DNA of 64,000 nt, taken from NCBI GenBank assembly GCA_014281115.1, contig JACONQ010000014.1, positions 1,798,001 through 1,862,000 on the forward strand, in the 5' to 3' direction. Numbering within the stretch: the first letter of the stretch is position 1; each line of letters begins with the position of its first letter. Made by a program: the position numbers and the translations under genes. The DNA is from Laburnicola sp. R22_1 (taxonomy: Eukaryota > Ascomycota > Dothideomycetes > Pleosporales > Didymosphaeriaceae). Under the pieces are notes generated by a model. That model was not told the origin of the DNA. It did no database searches and saw only the letters and a list, made by a program, of their open reading frames with translations. This document shows positions 1-9,900 of the stretch, piece by piece.

Positions 1-85
1 CTCCCACATAGACTTCCCTTACTCTTCCTATAACATCAACGTAAAGCAAATCTTGTAGCTGGATCTACAAAAAGCGCAAATCACC

Positions 86-646
86 ATGGCACCTTTCTAC
101 CCTTATATCCCATCTGCGAGGCCATGCTCCACATCGGGTTTTCACAACCATACTGCTCTCCATCCACCCGCATCAACGGGCACGTCGAGCGTGCCAGGTT
201 GCAAATGCAATGTGGTTGTTGCACCGAGCTCGCACGATAACGGTACGCATCATCATATGCATCATCACAAGAATCGGGGCGCCCGTCATCACCACAACTA
301 TTGCCACCGTAAGCAAGCATATCCGGACGGTCCTCCGGCGCCGCTGTGTGCCTGTGAGCCTCCCATTCTCCCCGATACTGACAGCAACTTGCAACCCGGC
401 AATTACAGCCTTACGCCTATACACACACCTACTCCCACACCCACACTGCCTCTTCTCCAGGTTCACACCGCTACCTCCACATCGCTCCAACCGGAAGGTG
501 TGGCTGCTGAGCAGATGCATCAGATCAACATGAGCAAGGCCGGTATTGGTATGGCGGCCGTGGGCCTTGCAGCCATGTTGACCGGGCTGGGATACTTCAT
601 GTGGGTGAAATTGCGCAAGAAGCGTAAGGATGCGAGCGTTGTCTAG
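86..646 (+). CDS. His-rich single-pass membrane protein, function unknown
   Basis: A 186-residue open frame with no intron, starting at an ATG in a good context (CACCATGG). I do not recognise a family. The N-terminal half is unusual: residues 50-74 carry about eleven histidines in three clusters, and Cys-x-Cys pairs occur at residues 39-41 and 88-90. A Pro/Thr-rich linker follows at about residues 105-125. One hydrophobic segment (about 152-174, rich in Gly, Ala and Met) is followed by a strongly basic tail with an RKKRK motif, as in a single-pass membrane protein with a cytoplasmic C-terminus. There is no clear N-terminal signal peptide. Metal binding by the His/Cys region is inference only. 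Its neighbour on the right converges on it. Confidence 0.55.
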   Translation: MAPFYPYIPSARPCSTSGFHNHTALHPPASTGTSSVPGCKCNVVVAPSSHDNGTHHHMHHHKNRGARHHHNYCHRKQAYPDGPPAPLCACEPPILPDTDSNLQPGNYSLTPIHTPTPTPTLPLLQVHTATSTSLQPEGVAAEQMHQINMSKAGIGMAAVGLAAMLTGLGYFMWVKLRKKRKDASVV

Positions 647-977
647 TATCTGATAAGATGTCAGTAGAAGCGCCGCGATAACCCAACGCATGTTCAAGTC
701 TGGTACCAGTCCTAAAACAACCTGTAAATATATCATCTTTCCCCCGCAACATGACTTCTAGTCTACATCGTGAACATACTTGTGTGTGTTTAATCTGACG
801 CTGCTGCTGTCCAATAAGTTGCTGACTAAGATCATCTTTCCTTGTGTATATTTTGTTATTGCCACTGCGTGCTATGTCCCAAGTTATAGTATCTTCTATT
901 ATGCGCATTTGTCTAATCGAGTGGCGTCAAAGAAAGCGGCGAAAGCCAATTGGCCGACTCTTCCAAAAAAGTCCATA
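647..977. other. Intergenic region between convergent genes
   Basis: About 330 bp between two converging stop codons, presumably both 3' UTRs. AT-rich stretches and short tracts are visible but no gene or repeat stands out. Confidence 0.5.
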
Positions 978-2369
978 TCAATCAACAACATCAGTCGCAT
1001 CTTCATCATCCGTATCCATCTCCACGGTCGACTCTTGATACGAGCCTTGGGAATCCGAATCAATGCCGCTACTGTAAATGACAAAAATATTGTCAATGCT
1101 GTTGCTACGGGTGCGCCTATGACGGGCTTGCGGTAGGTTCTTTTCGACGCGAGCGAGAGGTTGCACTAGCTTCGGAACATGCATATCGACTTTGGACTCT
1201 GGTCGTGAGACGCTCGCACATACTGTACTGGAAGTCTTTGTAGTAATTCTATGCGGGGGGTGAGCTGTTCGGGCCGTGGTTTTCGGTCTGGGCCTCCGCT
1301 GAATATTCGTTTTCGATATTCGTGGTCTCGCTAGGCTGGATCGTTGGATTGTCGGAGCTGGCGATGATGGAACATTGTTGTCCATCCAGAATTCAGGATC
1401 CTCAATATCAACCTTTATCATGATTTCCTCTCCATCGCCTGTCACCAGAACATCATGGGCGTTTGTGCGACGCTCATTGAAGGCAATCGCGTTAGCTTCT
1501 ATCGGCTTTGATACCGTTGGCCCTGGTTTCACCGGTTCTGCTCCTACTATCGCTGGTGTCCTACAACTAGGTGCTTGCGAAACATATCGGACTAACGATT
1601 CTCGCGCTTTCTCAAAGCGACCGTTCATGTCTAGGAGGAGATCGTGCAGGTCTTTGACGGGCAGACTAGGCGCCACAGCCATCAGCAAAGCTACCTTCGA
1701 GCGTGCTTTGAAATCCGTTATGTCCGCCAGGCTAAGATTCTGGGATGATGCATCTGCTACGCCCGGGGGAACGCTAATTGCGTTTGTGGTCGATGAGACG
1801 GGGAAGGTTGTGACTTGACTCCGACACTGTGGCTTTGACTGTGAACAATCTCTGGACAGAGCCGGCATAGGATCCTTGAGGTGCCTAAGTCTACCGGAGC
1901 TCTTGAGCGCACGCATAGTGGTCAGCCGAGAGTTTGAGGCATGCTCTTTGTCCCTGAACGAATCGTTAGCAGATTGCCTTTCAATCGACATTTTCAACCT
2001 CTCCATGAAGAAACTGTACTTGCGGCGGGTGCATCACTATCCGGGGACAATACTACACGGTACGGAAACCGTGACTCACAATTTTGATGCATTTGCTACC
2101 AGTTCAGGTTGCGATGACAAGGGTTGAGTTGATACTGACTCTGTGTGTTCTGGAGTCGGATAGGCCGGTTTGGTAGCAATGGAGCGGTCGCGCATGGCCG
2201 ACCGCTGGCTCCGGACCGTCGGGAGCTCTTCTCTGTGCAAAGGTTGGCGCATTGCAAGCTCTCGTAATGATAGCGGGCGGAATCTCCGGTGGCTAGGGGG
2301 AAGTGCAGCGACAGCTCGGTTGTCTCGGCCCAATCCATAGGGCAACTCGATGAATTCCTGGGCAGCCAT
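978..2369 (-). CDS. Uncharacterised protein with a UBA/CUE-like helical segment
   Basis: Two exons, 2369-2080 and 2013-978, give about 441 residues. The 66-bp intron (2079-2014) has donor GTGAGT and acceptor TACAG and joins the frames exactly (phase 2). The start is the ATG at 2369 (MAAQEF); the longer open frame upstream begins only with GTG. About residues 190-235 (SLADITDFKARSK through DLLLDMNGRFEKA) look like a three-helix UBA/CUE ubiquitin-binding fold, in which an Leu-Leu pair and a downstream acidic-hydrophobic helix recur; this is a weak pattern match. The rest is polar, Ser/Pro/Arg-rich and probably disordered, ending in an acidic tail. A role in ubiquitin binding is inference. Its 5' end faces the BTB gene across a shared promoter. 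Confidence 0.6.
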
Positions 2370-2852
2370 GAGAGCTGTGGGGTTGAAGAAGCTCTCTCGC
2401 ACTGCTGGTTGTTGACGACATGTCGGTACTGGCTGGCGTTATTTGGTCAAGTTGGGGGTTCTTGAGACCATGCGATAAAGTGTGAGGAATCCTGAAATCG
2501 AGTTGCTGTCGGCTGTGTGCAGTCAACTGGTGTGTGGGATCGTGGATTCTGTAGTGCCCAGGTGGGCAACCGCGAGCACCTGGGCTGGATTCGGACTAGC
2601 GACGCGGGGCTGGCCATGGCTGCAGTGTGGCTGACTCCACTCCGGCCGCGGCTGCCTCCCCAGAGCCCCCACCACCATCGTTGCCTTCCATCCCCAGCGC
2701 GCGCCCCCCATCGCCCCTTCCCCCCGGTTGCCGTCCCATGTGCCTGCGCCTGCCCTCCTGCCGCGCGCATGGGATGGCACGAGCGCATCGTCTCCTTTCG
2801 TGACTTTGCCTACGCGGTCGACTCGGCGCGCCGCACACGCACACGCACACGC
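2370..2852. other. Divergent promoter region of the UBA/CUE-like and BTB genes
   Basis: About 480 bp, becoming strongly GC/pyrimidine-rich toward the BTB gene, with a short CACACG run just before the chosen BTB start. An in-frame ATG at 2769 could lengthen the BTB protein by 28 residues. No TATA box is obvious. Confidence 0.4.
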
Positions 2853-3689
2853 ATGGCGAGCGGCAGCGTTGGCGACGTGCCCGCTGCGACTTATGCCGAG
2901 TACGTGCACCCACCACGACCACCTCCTTCCTCTTCTCCTTCTCCGTGCCAGCCGGTCCGCCCTGGCCTGGCGTACCGCCTGCACTCCCACCGTCTCCCCG
3001 TGCGAGCCCAAGCTAAACTGCTGCTGCGCGACAGGCTCCTCTCCGGCCGCCTCATGGACGTCTACGTCGGCGCCGCCCGCCGCCACTGGGCGCTGCACCG
3101 CAGTCTGCTCTGCCACCACTCCGAGCTGCTCGAGTCGGAGCTGCACGCCCACGGCGACGGCCTCGAGCTGCCCGACCACCACCCGGCCGGCTTCGAGCTG
3201 CTGGTCAAGTGGCTGTACCAGGGCAAGCTCGACGACGTGGCCGACATGGCCGACGCCCCCCAGAAGTACGACTACGCCGTCCGCTGCCACCAGCTGTACC
3301 TGCTCTGCGACCGCTTCGACATGGCCCAGCTCAAGAACGTGGCCATGAACCAGTACCGCAAGGGCCTCCACCAGGCCGAGCTCGTGCCCGACGCCGACGA
3401 GATCGACGCCATCTACCGCCGGAGCCCGCCAGGCTCGCCCTTCCGACGCCTGATGACGCGCATTGCCGCGCGCCAGATCATGGACCCCGAGAGCGACCGC
3501 GACATGGACACGTACCGCCAGTGCTTCGAGAACAACGCCGATTTTGCCGTCGACCTGGTCAAGGCCATCAAGCTCGGCACTGGCGGCATGCTGTTTGACG
3601 ATCCCACCGATGCCACCAATCCCTGCGAATATCACGACCATGTCGGCCCCCACTGCGACACCCGGGCCAAGGGCAGCCAAGGTAAATAG
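2853..3689 (+). CDS. BTB/POZ domain protein
   Basis: Probable exons are 2853-2899 and 3035-3681/3689. The intron 2900-3034 has donor GTACGT, branch-like GCTAAAC and acceptor GACAG, and joins ...YAE to LLSGRLMDVYV, the usual first strand of a fungal BTB domain. The intron is 135 nt long without stops, so the unspliced frame stays open. The BTB core follows: RLMDVYVG, HRSLLCHHSELLESEL, then the L-P-D-H-P-x-x-F-x-x-L-x-x-W-L-Y-x-G block (residues about 60-80) and YQLYLLCDRFDM-like helices. BTB domains mediate dimerisation and often recruit cullin-3 ligases. If read through, the frame ends at a TAG at 3689, but the last bases GG-GTAAAT look like a splice donor leading to the frame at 3806-4797. 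The start is the ATG at 2853; 2769 is an in-frame alternative. Codon use is very GC-rich. Confidence 0.75.
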   Translation: MASGSVGDVPAATYAEYVHPPRPPPSSSPSPCQPVRPGLAYRLHSHRLPVRAQAKLLLRDRLLSGRLMDVYVGAARRHWALHRSLLCHHSELLESELHAHGDGLELPDHHPAGFELLVKWLYQGKLDDVADMADAPQKYDYAVRCHQLYLLCDRFDMAQLKNVAMNQYRKGLHQAELVPDADEIDAIYRRSPPGSPFRRLMTRIAARQIMDPESDRDMDTYRQCFENNADFAVDLVKAIKLGTGGMLFDDPTDATNPCEYHDHVGPHCDTRAKGSQGK

Positions 3690-3805
3690 CACCCAGCGCA
3701 GCACCCGCATCGCCTCTGCTCAAGCCGTCCTGTGCGACGAAGAAGAGTAGCACCCTTGTCTACCGCTTCGTACGCGAGGGATGCATAGTAACACGCGTTG
3801 ACCAG

Positions 3806-4797
3806 CTCTCAAGGCCGCAGCCCGTCCCCGCGACCCCACATCCGCCAGCTCCGACCCTTCCACAGCGTCCGCCCCGCGTCACCTCCCTCCCCGCCGGACT
3901 CGCCCTCCGCCGATTCTGCAGCCTCCTCCCCGCCACGCTCGCCGCCAGAGCGAGACGACCAAAGCCGGCCCTCTACGCCGGCGCCTCACCAGTCCAGCTT
4001 CTTCGACGGTCGTGACCTCAACGGAGCACGCGGCGGCGGAACCTCCCAGCCCGGAGGAGCAGCGGTCCAAGTTTTACCGACTCACACCCCCAGAGAGACC
4101 CCGTCAAAACCCCCCGCTTATCGAGGAGACCCGGTCACACCCAGTCCCCGCCGTCCGCCCCGCAAACTCAGACGGCGAATCTCGCCAGCTCCAGGGTAGC
4201 GCTGCAGCCAGCGAGGGCGACGGGGACGATACGATCAAGGCAGTAGAGCAGACGTCGCCCTCCAGAGGTATTTGGCAATGGGCCAGGGTCGGTACTGGAC
4301 GGCTTGGAATCGTTGGGAGGATACCGCACCCACTAGGCATGACGTCTAACGCTTCCACCTCGCCCGTCAACGGAGCGCCGGAAGAAGAAACCACTATCGC
4401 CAAGGATGATTTCAGTGTCCCATCTTCCACATCAACAGATTCGCACCGCGAGGAGCGAGAGGAAGCAGTTGCTGCTGCCAAGGTCGAAGGCCTAGGCTTC
4501 TCAAGTAGCATTGTTGACCCGCTATTCAGCCAGACGAAGAGATTTTTGGACGACCTCGTGGCCTCTATGAACGGTACGCCCTCGCCACAGGTAATGATGG
4601 CGGGGCAATGGACCAATAGTGACGACAGCATCATAAGCACTGCGTCGCACAAGGGGAGTTCCCCTGCAACGCCGTCACCGGCACCGCGGAAGACAAATGG
4701 CGTCGAGCACGAAAATACGCCCAGTCCGCACCGCATAGCCAAGTATAAAATCGCGCTCGCTGCTAATATACTTTCCCCTTCTGAGGTTGCTTATTAA
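3806..4797 (+). CDS. Probable last exon of the BTB gene, or a separate Ser/Pro-rich protein
   Basis: An open frame of about 330 codons from the stop at 3799 to the TAA at 4797. It has no ATG until 4339, which argues against an independent gene. A splice from 3681 (donor GTAAAT at 3682) to 3806 (acceptor TTGACCAG) joins it in frame to the BTB exon and would make a protein of about 561 residues. The N-terminal part is Pro/Arg/Ser-rich and probably disordered. The C-terminal part has a more ordered stretch around LFSQTKRFLDDLVASMNG and a final basic helix. No family is recognised. The alternative is a separate gene with a start at 4339 or an unseen upstream exon. RNA reads across 3682-3805 would settle this. 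Confidence 0.5.
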
Positions 4798-5164
4798 TGA
4801 TACCCTTTGTTTCTTTAGATTCGACTATGTGTGGTATTGTAAATGAGCATATGTCGAAAATACAGTGGCACTGTACCACTTCTACGAGCAGGGCACGCCC
4901 GGGCACGTATTGAGTACCTATTGGCCGCAATGTAGCTTCCTTGATATTATGGCTTTATTCGTAGGTTCCTCTTCGCCAGATTGAATCTCTGTCTGGATAT
5001 TTACTTAATGGCGATCCCGATCATTAGCCAGCTCACTAAAATTCAATTTCAATTTCCACCCTGCGACTCCCAATCCGCATTCTCCAGGGCTCCCAGATGT
5101 GCACGTGCTGAGAGTTGAATTGTCTAGATTAGTAGTCCGCCGTGCCGTGTAATGCTACTAGTTA
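4798..5164. other. Intergenic region left of the transposon
   Basis: About 370 bp of ordinary composition, holding the probable 3' UTR of the preceding gene and ending at the TA target duplication (5163-5164) of the pogo-like element. Confidence 0.5.
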
Positions 5165-5222
5165 AGCCGGCTGACGGGGAACCTGCGCACCCCCAGAACC
5201 TGCGCACCCCCACCAAAACGCG
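5165..5222 (+). repeat. Left terminal inverted repeat of element A
   Basis: 58 bp; imperfect inverted match to 6893-6949. It contains a tandem pair of 17-bp units and ends in CCAAAACGCG. Confidence 0.9.
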
Positions 5223-5267
5223 TACCCGTACGAAATACGCGTATTTTATCAACACTTCTTATTCAAT

Positions 5268-6854
5268 ATGGATGCCCGCGAGCAGAGTATACAATTAGCT
5301 ATCGCGCAATTCAATGCCGGTGTTTTTACAAGCCAACGAGCTGCTGCAAAGGCCTACGGTATTCCTCCATCCACCCTACGCGCTCGACTAGGTGGCATAA
5401 CGAACAAGCACGCCAGCCACGCCAACCAACAGCGATTGACGCCGGATCAGGAGAACTTCCTAGTAGAGTGGATCCTTGAGCAGGACGCAAATGGCTACCC
5501 TCCTCACACGCGCGCGCGAGAAATGGCGATCCGAATTCTCCGTATGAACGGCGACGTCGAGCCTCTAGGCAAGCGGTGGATACAAACCTTCATACGGCGC
5601 AACCCTCGCGTTGCCTCTGTTATTGGAAGAAAGCTAGATACTAGTCGCGCTGAGGCAGCTACTCCAGAACAGATCCGCGCGTTTCTTGAGCTCTTTGAGC
5701 GCGTCAGAATCAGGCTGGGCATACAGGCAGAGAATATCTGGAATATTGATGAGACTGGTATTGCCCTTGGTGTAGGTACCAACTCTAGGGTGCTCGCAAG
5801 TAGCCAGAAAAAGAAGGCTTACATCAAGTCGCCAGAGAATCGCGAGTGGGTCTCAATAATTGAGGCTGTATCAGCTCTAGGGCAGAAGCTGCCCTGCGCC
5901 GCTATATTCAAGGGCCAGAGCCTACAGACAACCTGGTTTCCGGCATCTATACCAAATTGGCTCTATACAACCTCAGAGAATGGATGGACCTCAAAGGAGA
6001 TAGGCCTTGAGTGGCTGCGCCGGCTGTTTATACCAGAAACAGCGCCCGAGGGTGGCCAATACCGACTACTCCTCTGCGACGCGCATAGTAGCCATGTGGA
6101 TATTGAGTTCCTCTGGGCTTGTAAGCAGGCTCGAGTAGAGCTTCTATTTCTACCACCTCATTCAACACACCTCCTACAGCCACTAGATCTATCAGGGTTC
6201 TCAGTAATCAAGTCAAACTATAGAAATCTCATCCGCGACCTGGCGAGCCTCGACGACGCCGCACCTATCAAGAAAGAGCGATTTATTTGCTACTACCACC
6301 TAGCCAGAGAGGAAGGCCTCTCAGAGAGAGTAATTCGGGCTGGCTGGCGCGCTGCTGGCCTTATTCCCTACAATCCTAACCAGGTAATTCAATCCTCACA
6401 GGTTATTGGCAGACCAGCAACGCCGCCACGCCTACTTCAGGATCTCGGCGCAATTAATATACTCTATCGCACCCCTCAGAAACCCCAAGACGTGTACGCG
6501 GCTCAGAGAGCTATTGAGAGATCAGAAAACCTATCAAGATCTACGCGCCGACTGCTCCAGAAAGCGAGTAAGGCAATAGCTATTGGTAATAGTCGAGTAG
6601 CAAGGCAGGAATCAGAGATCTCTCGGCTACAGTATCAACTAGAGGCTACTAGCTCTCAGAGGAAGCGTAAACGGGTTACTATTGATTACAATCAGAGATT
6701 TGCCGACGTCGAGAGTATCAAGCGTGCGATTGATCAAGCTGCTGCTACAGAGGCTCAGAACTCTAGGCCTAGAGCTCAGAGACGTGTCGCAACTACAGCG
6801 AGGGCAGCAGCTGATACTACTTTTCAATCTATGTGTATAGAGTGGCAACTATAA
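5268..6854 (+). CDS. Fot1/pogo-family transposase (HTH_psq - CENP-B HTH - DDE_1)
   Basis: An uninterrupted 528-residue protein, typical in length for Fot1/pogo-like transposases, which cut and paste the element at TA sites. Residues about 5-45 form a pipsqueak-type helix-turn-helix (QRAAAKAYGIPPSTLRARL). Residues about 55-120 match the CENP-B-type DNA-binding domain (LTPDQENFLVEWIL ... GKRWIQTFIRRNP). The DDE_1 catalytic domain follows with candidate acids D161 (NIDETG), D271 (LLLCDAHSSH) and D307 (LLQPLDLSGF); all three are present. The C-terminus has a coiled-coil-like, basic stretch. The start ATG is 103 bp inside the left end. No stop, frameshift or motif loss is seen, so the enzyme could be active; that is inference. 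Confidence 0.93.
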   Translation: MDAREQSIQLAIAQFNAGVFTSQRAAAKAYGIPPSTLRARLGGITNKHASHANQQRLTPDQENFLVEWILEQDANGYPPHTRAREMAIRILRMNGDVEPLGKRWIQTFIRRNPRVASVIGRKLDTSRAEAATPEQIRAFLELFERVRIRLGIQAENIWNIDETGIALGVGTNSRVLASSQKKKAYIKSPENREWVSIIEAVSALGQKLPCAAIFKGQSLQTTWFPASIPNWLYTTSENGWTSKEIGLEWLRRLFIPETAPEGGQYRLLLCDAHSSHVDIEFLWACKQARVELLFLPPHSTHLLQPLDLSGFSVIKSNYRNLIRDLASLDDAAPIKKERFICYYHLAREEGLSERVIRAGWRAAGLIPYNPNQVIQSSQVIGRPATPPRLLQDLGAINILYRTPQKPQDVYAAQRAIERSENLSRSTRRLLQKASKAIAIGNSRVARQESEISRLQYQLEATSSQRKRKRVTIDYNQRFADVESIKRAIDQAAATEAQNSRPRAQRRVATTARAAADTTFQSMCIEWQL

Positions 6855-6892
6855 TAGGCGTTGATAAAATACGCGTCTTTTTGTTCGCGGTG

Positions 6893-6949
6893 CGCGTTTT
6901 GGTGGGGTGCGCAGGTTCTAGGGGTGCGCAGGTTCCACGTCAGCCGGCT
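6893..6949 (-). repeat. Right terminal inverted repeat of element A
   Basis: 57 bp, inverted copy of 5165-5222; followed directly by the TA target duplication. Confidence 0.9.
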
Positions 6950-6957
6950 TATCGGTG

Positions 6958-9900
6958 TCAAGCACGCGCATCTACCTCGTAATCAGGAACATCACGGTCC
7001 AAACTCTGCCCTAAGCTCATTTCGTAGTACATGCCCCTGCGCGCCAGAAGCTCCTGATGAGTTCCTACCTCTGCAATTCTGCCCCGTGAAAACACTACAA
7101 TCACATCCGCGTCTTTGATGGTACTCAGACGATGCGCGACGGCAATGGTAGTACGGCCATTCTTCGCTGTTTCGAGCGCGGCTTGTACAATCTTCTCCGA
7201 CTCCGTGTCGAGTGCGGAAGTGGCTTCATCAAGCAGAAGTAGGCGAGGCTGGCGGATGAGCGCGCGCGCGATCGCTAGGCGTTGGCGTTGCCCACCGGAG
7301 AGCTGGGTACCGCGGCTCCCACACAGGGTATTGAAGCCCTATGGTGTTTGTCAATAGAGTATGAGTCTAGCTGGGGTGGAAGAGCTCACTTCTGGCAGAG
7401 AGGTGACGAAAGTGTGGATATTGGATTGTTTCGCCGCATCCTCAATCTGCTCATCGGTCACATCCTCGCCAACACCCATAGCAATGTTATGGCGGATAGA
7501 ACCTTGATATAGCACAGGTTCCTGTTGCACCAGCGAGATGTGTCTGCGATATTTTCGAGGACACAACGCCGTCAAGTTGCGTCCATCACAGCTTATGTGG
7601 CCACGAGACGGATCGTAGAAGCGCTCAAGTAGGGCGATAGCCGTGCTCTTTCCGCATCCACTTGCACCAACAAAGGCGACAAATTGCCCAGGCCTGACGT
7701 CGACATTGATATCTTGGAGGACGTTGGTGTTTGGGCGCGACTCGTACGCGAAATCAACATCCTGGAATTGCACGTGAACGGGTCTCTTCTCATCGTCGTC
7801 GTCGAAAGGTGGCTTGGAAGGGTCCTCTTGGACGGCTGGATTCTGTCGACGCAACCAGAATACGTAGTTCGCGGCAGTGGCCGCTTTCGTCATACTTGTC
7901 GTGTATGAGAAGAAAGACGCAGCCGCCTATACACTGTAAGAATGCCGAAACGGAGAATGGAATATCGAGCGCACGCACCTCTCCAGAGAATATGACGGCG
8001 ATGAATACCGTGTAGAACTGTGTTGTAGTATATTCCCCGCTACTAATCAGCCGGCCTCCGTACCTAGCACTCGTAAGTAAATTGTATTTCCTACATAACT
8101 GCACAGAGCATGCACGCAGTTACATTGTGGATAGAAGACTCACCAAAAACCAAGTGCCATGGCCAAAAACGATATCGACTGGGTTAGGGAATACCAGAAC
8201 ATGGTCCAAACAAGGGCTTTCATAGACTGACGTGCGACGCCATGAAGGCGAGCTTCGTATCTCGCCAGCACGTGTCTCTCCAGAGCTAGAGAGGAAACCG
8301 TGCGTATGGCCGAAACAGCTTCAGACGCCAGAGCAGCGCTGTTTGAAAAGCGCTTTCCCGTCTGATCTTCCAACTTGAACTCGAGTCGGATGCGGAGATA
8401 ACCTGAGAAGATGACTAGCGGCAACGCTCCGAAGACAATCGCACAACCAAGTTTCCAACCAGTGACGAGCGCCAGAATTGAGCTCGACAGAACACTAACG
8501 ACATTGATGAAGATGAGCATTACGTTGAAGCCCAGCAGCTCGAGCAGGCTGTTCGGATAGGTCGAGAGATTGGAAGCAAGGGCACCAGACGCGTTCTCTT
8601 CCCTGTCGAAGAAATTCATATCCTGCTTGAGGATTAAATTGAAAATCTCCAATCGATAGCCACGTGAAACATGTTGGACAACCGTATTGCTGAAGTAGCC
8701 TATGAGCGAATAGGCGACCAGATTGCCGATGGCTACGACAAAGAACATGAGCGAGTAGAAGTCGCCTTGATCAATGGCTTCGTCAGCCGGTATTTCGAAT
8801 GCTCGAGCGACGCGCGAAAAAAGTATTGCTTGAGCCGGGAACGTTGCGCCTCCCATTAGCGATGCAAAGGCTAGGATACTAAAGTACGGCCAGAGTCGTC
8901 GATGCTCCCAAAACACGATGAAGATGCATCGAACAAGGTTGTAGTTGATGTCGTCTTTAGCGGCATCTCCGACCGCTGGACTAGGTATTGATACCTGGGT
9001 CTGCTTTCGCTCAAGGGTAGGCTTCTCTCCACCATGGTCATCGTGAACTGCTCTCGTGCCGAGGTCTTGTGCCTTGACTAACCTCGCGTAGGCGCCGTTC
9101 TTTTCGAGGAGCTTGTCGTGTGTACCCTGTTCGATCACTGAGCCATTCGATACAATTGCGATGTTATCCGCGTTCCGTATAGTAGATAGTTTATGAGCAA
9201 TGACGATCGTCGTTCTGTTCTTCGACACACTATCCAGAGCCAGTTGCACCATTTTTTCCGCTTTTGGGTCAAGAGCGCTTGTCGCTTCATCAAGAAGCAG
9301 GACTTGAGGGTCTGAAATGATGCTACGGGCAATGGCAAGTCGCTGCTTCTGTCCCCCGGAGAGCATCATTGCACGCTCGCCGACTTGCGTGTCGTAACCC
9401 TTGGAATTTAGCAAATTTCGACCAGTCTGGTAGTCTTGGACGAATACCTACCTTTGGAAGATTCTCAATAAACTCGTCGGCAAACGCTGCCGTGCATGCT
9501 TCCTCGACCAGTTTCCGCTGCTCATTTTCTGGCAAGTTGCCCTTTTCCGTCCCGAAAAGGCCACATGCGACGTTTTCGTATACGGTGCCACTAAACAGAA
9601 CTGGTTCTTGTTGCACTAATCGAATATTCGTGCGTAACCATTGCAGGCTGAGATTCTGGATCTCGATACCATCCAGGAATATGTTGCCGGTTTTTGCATC
9701 ATACCACCGTTCTACTTCATAATTAGCACAAGAACATGATGATTCCTCCTATATGGCGATAGTGAAGTAACAACCGAAACCAAGGTATGCGGCCAGTTCT
9801 ATTCTCGCGCAAAGAGAAATGTCTTACAATGGAACGTACCCAACAGAGCGATAATAGTACTTTTGCCCGAGCCACTTGCACCCACGAGAGCAGTAGTACC

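Larger units (their letters stand above)
5165..6949 (+). mobile_element. Intact Fot1/pogo-like DNA transposon (element A)
   Basis: A 1785-bp element flanked by TA on both sides (5163-5164 and 6950-6951), the target duplication of the Tc1-mariner-pogo superfamily. Its terminal inverted repeats are 5165-5222 and 6893-6949 (58 and 57 bp), differing by two substitutions and one indel. Each starts AGCCGGCTGACG and then holds two 17-bp direct repeats (left end: 5179-5195 and 5196-5212) followed by CCAAAACGCG. The single gene inside is a full-length transposase. No RIP-type damage is visible, which suggests recent insertion. The right end lies 8 bp from the stop codon of the ABC transporter gene. 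Confidence 0.92.

Noticed and set aside
2523..3710. 395-residue minus-strand ORF opposite the BTB gene
   Set aside because: It is the mirror of a GC-rich coding exon, dominated by Val/Ala/Gly low complexity; the plus strand shows a real BTB domain.
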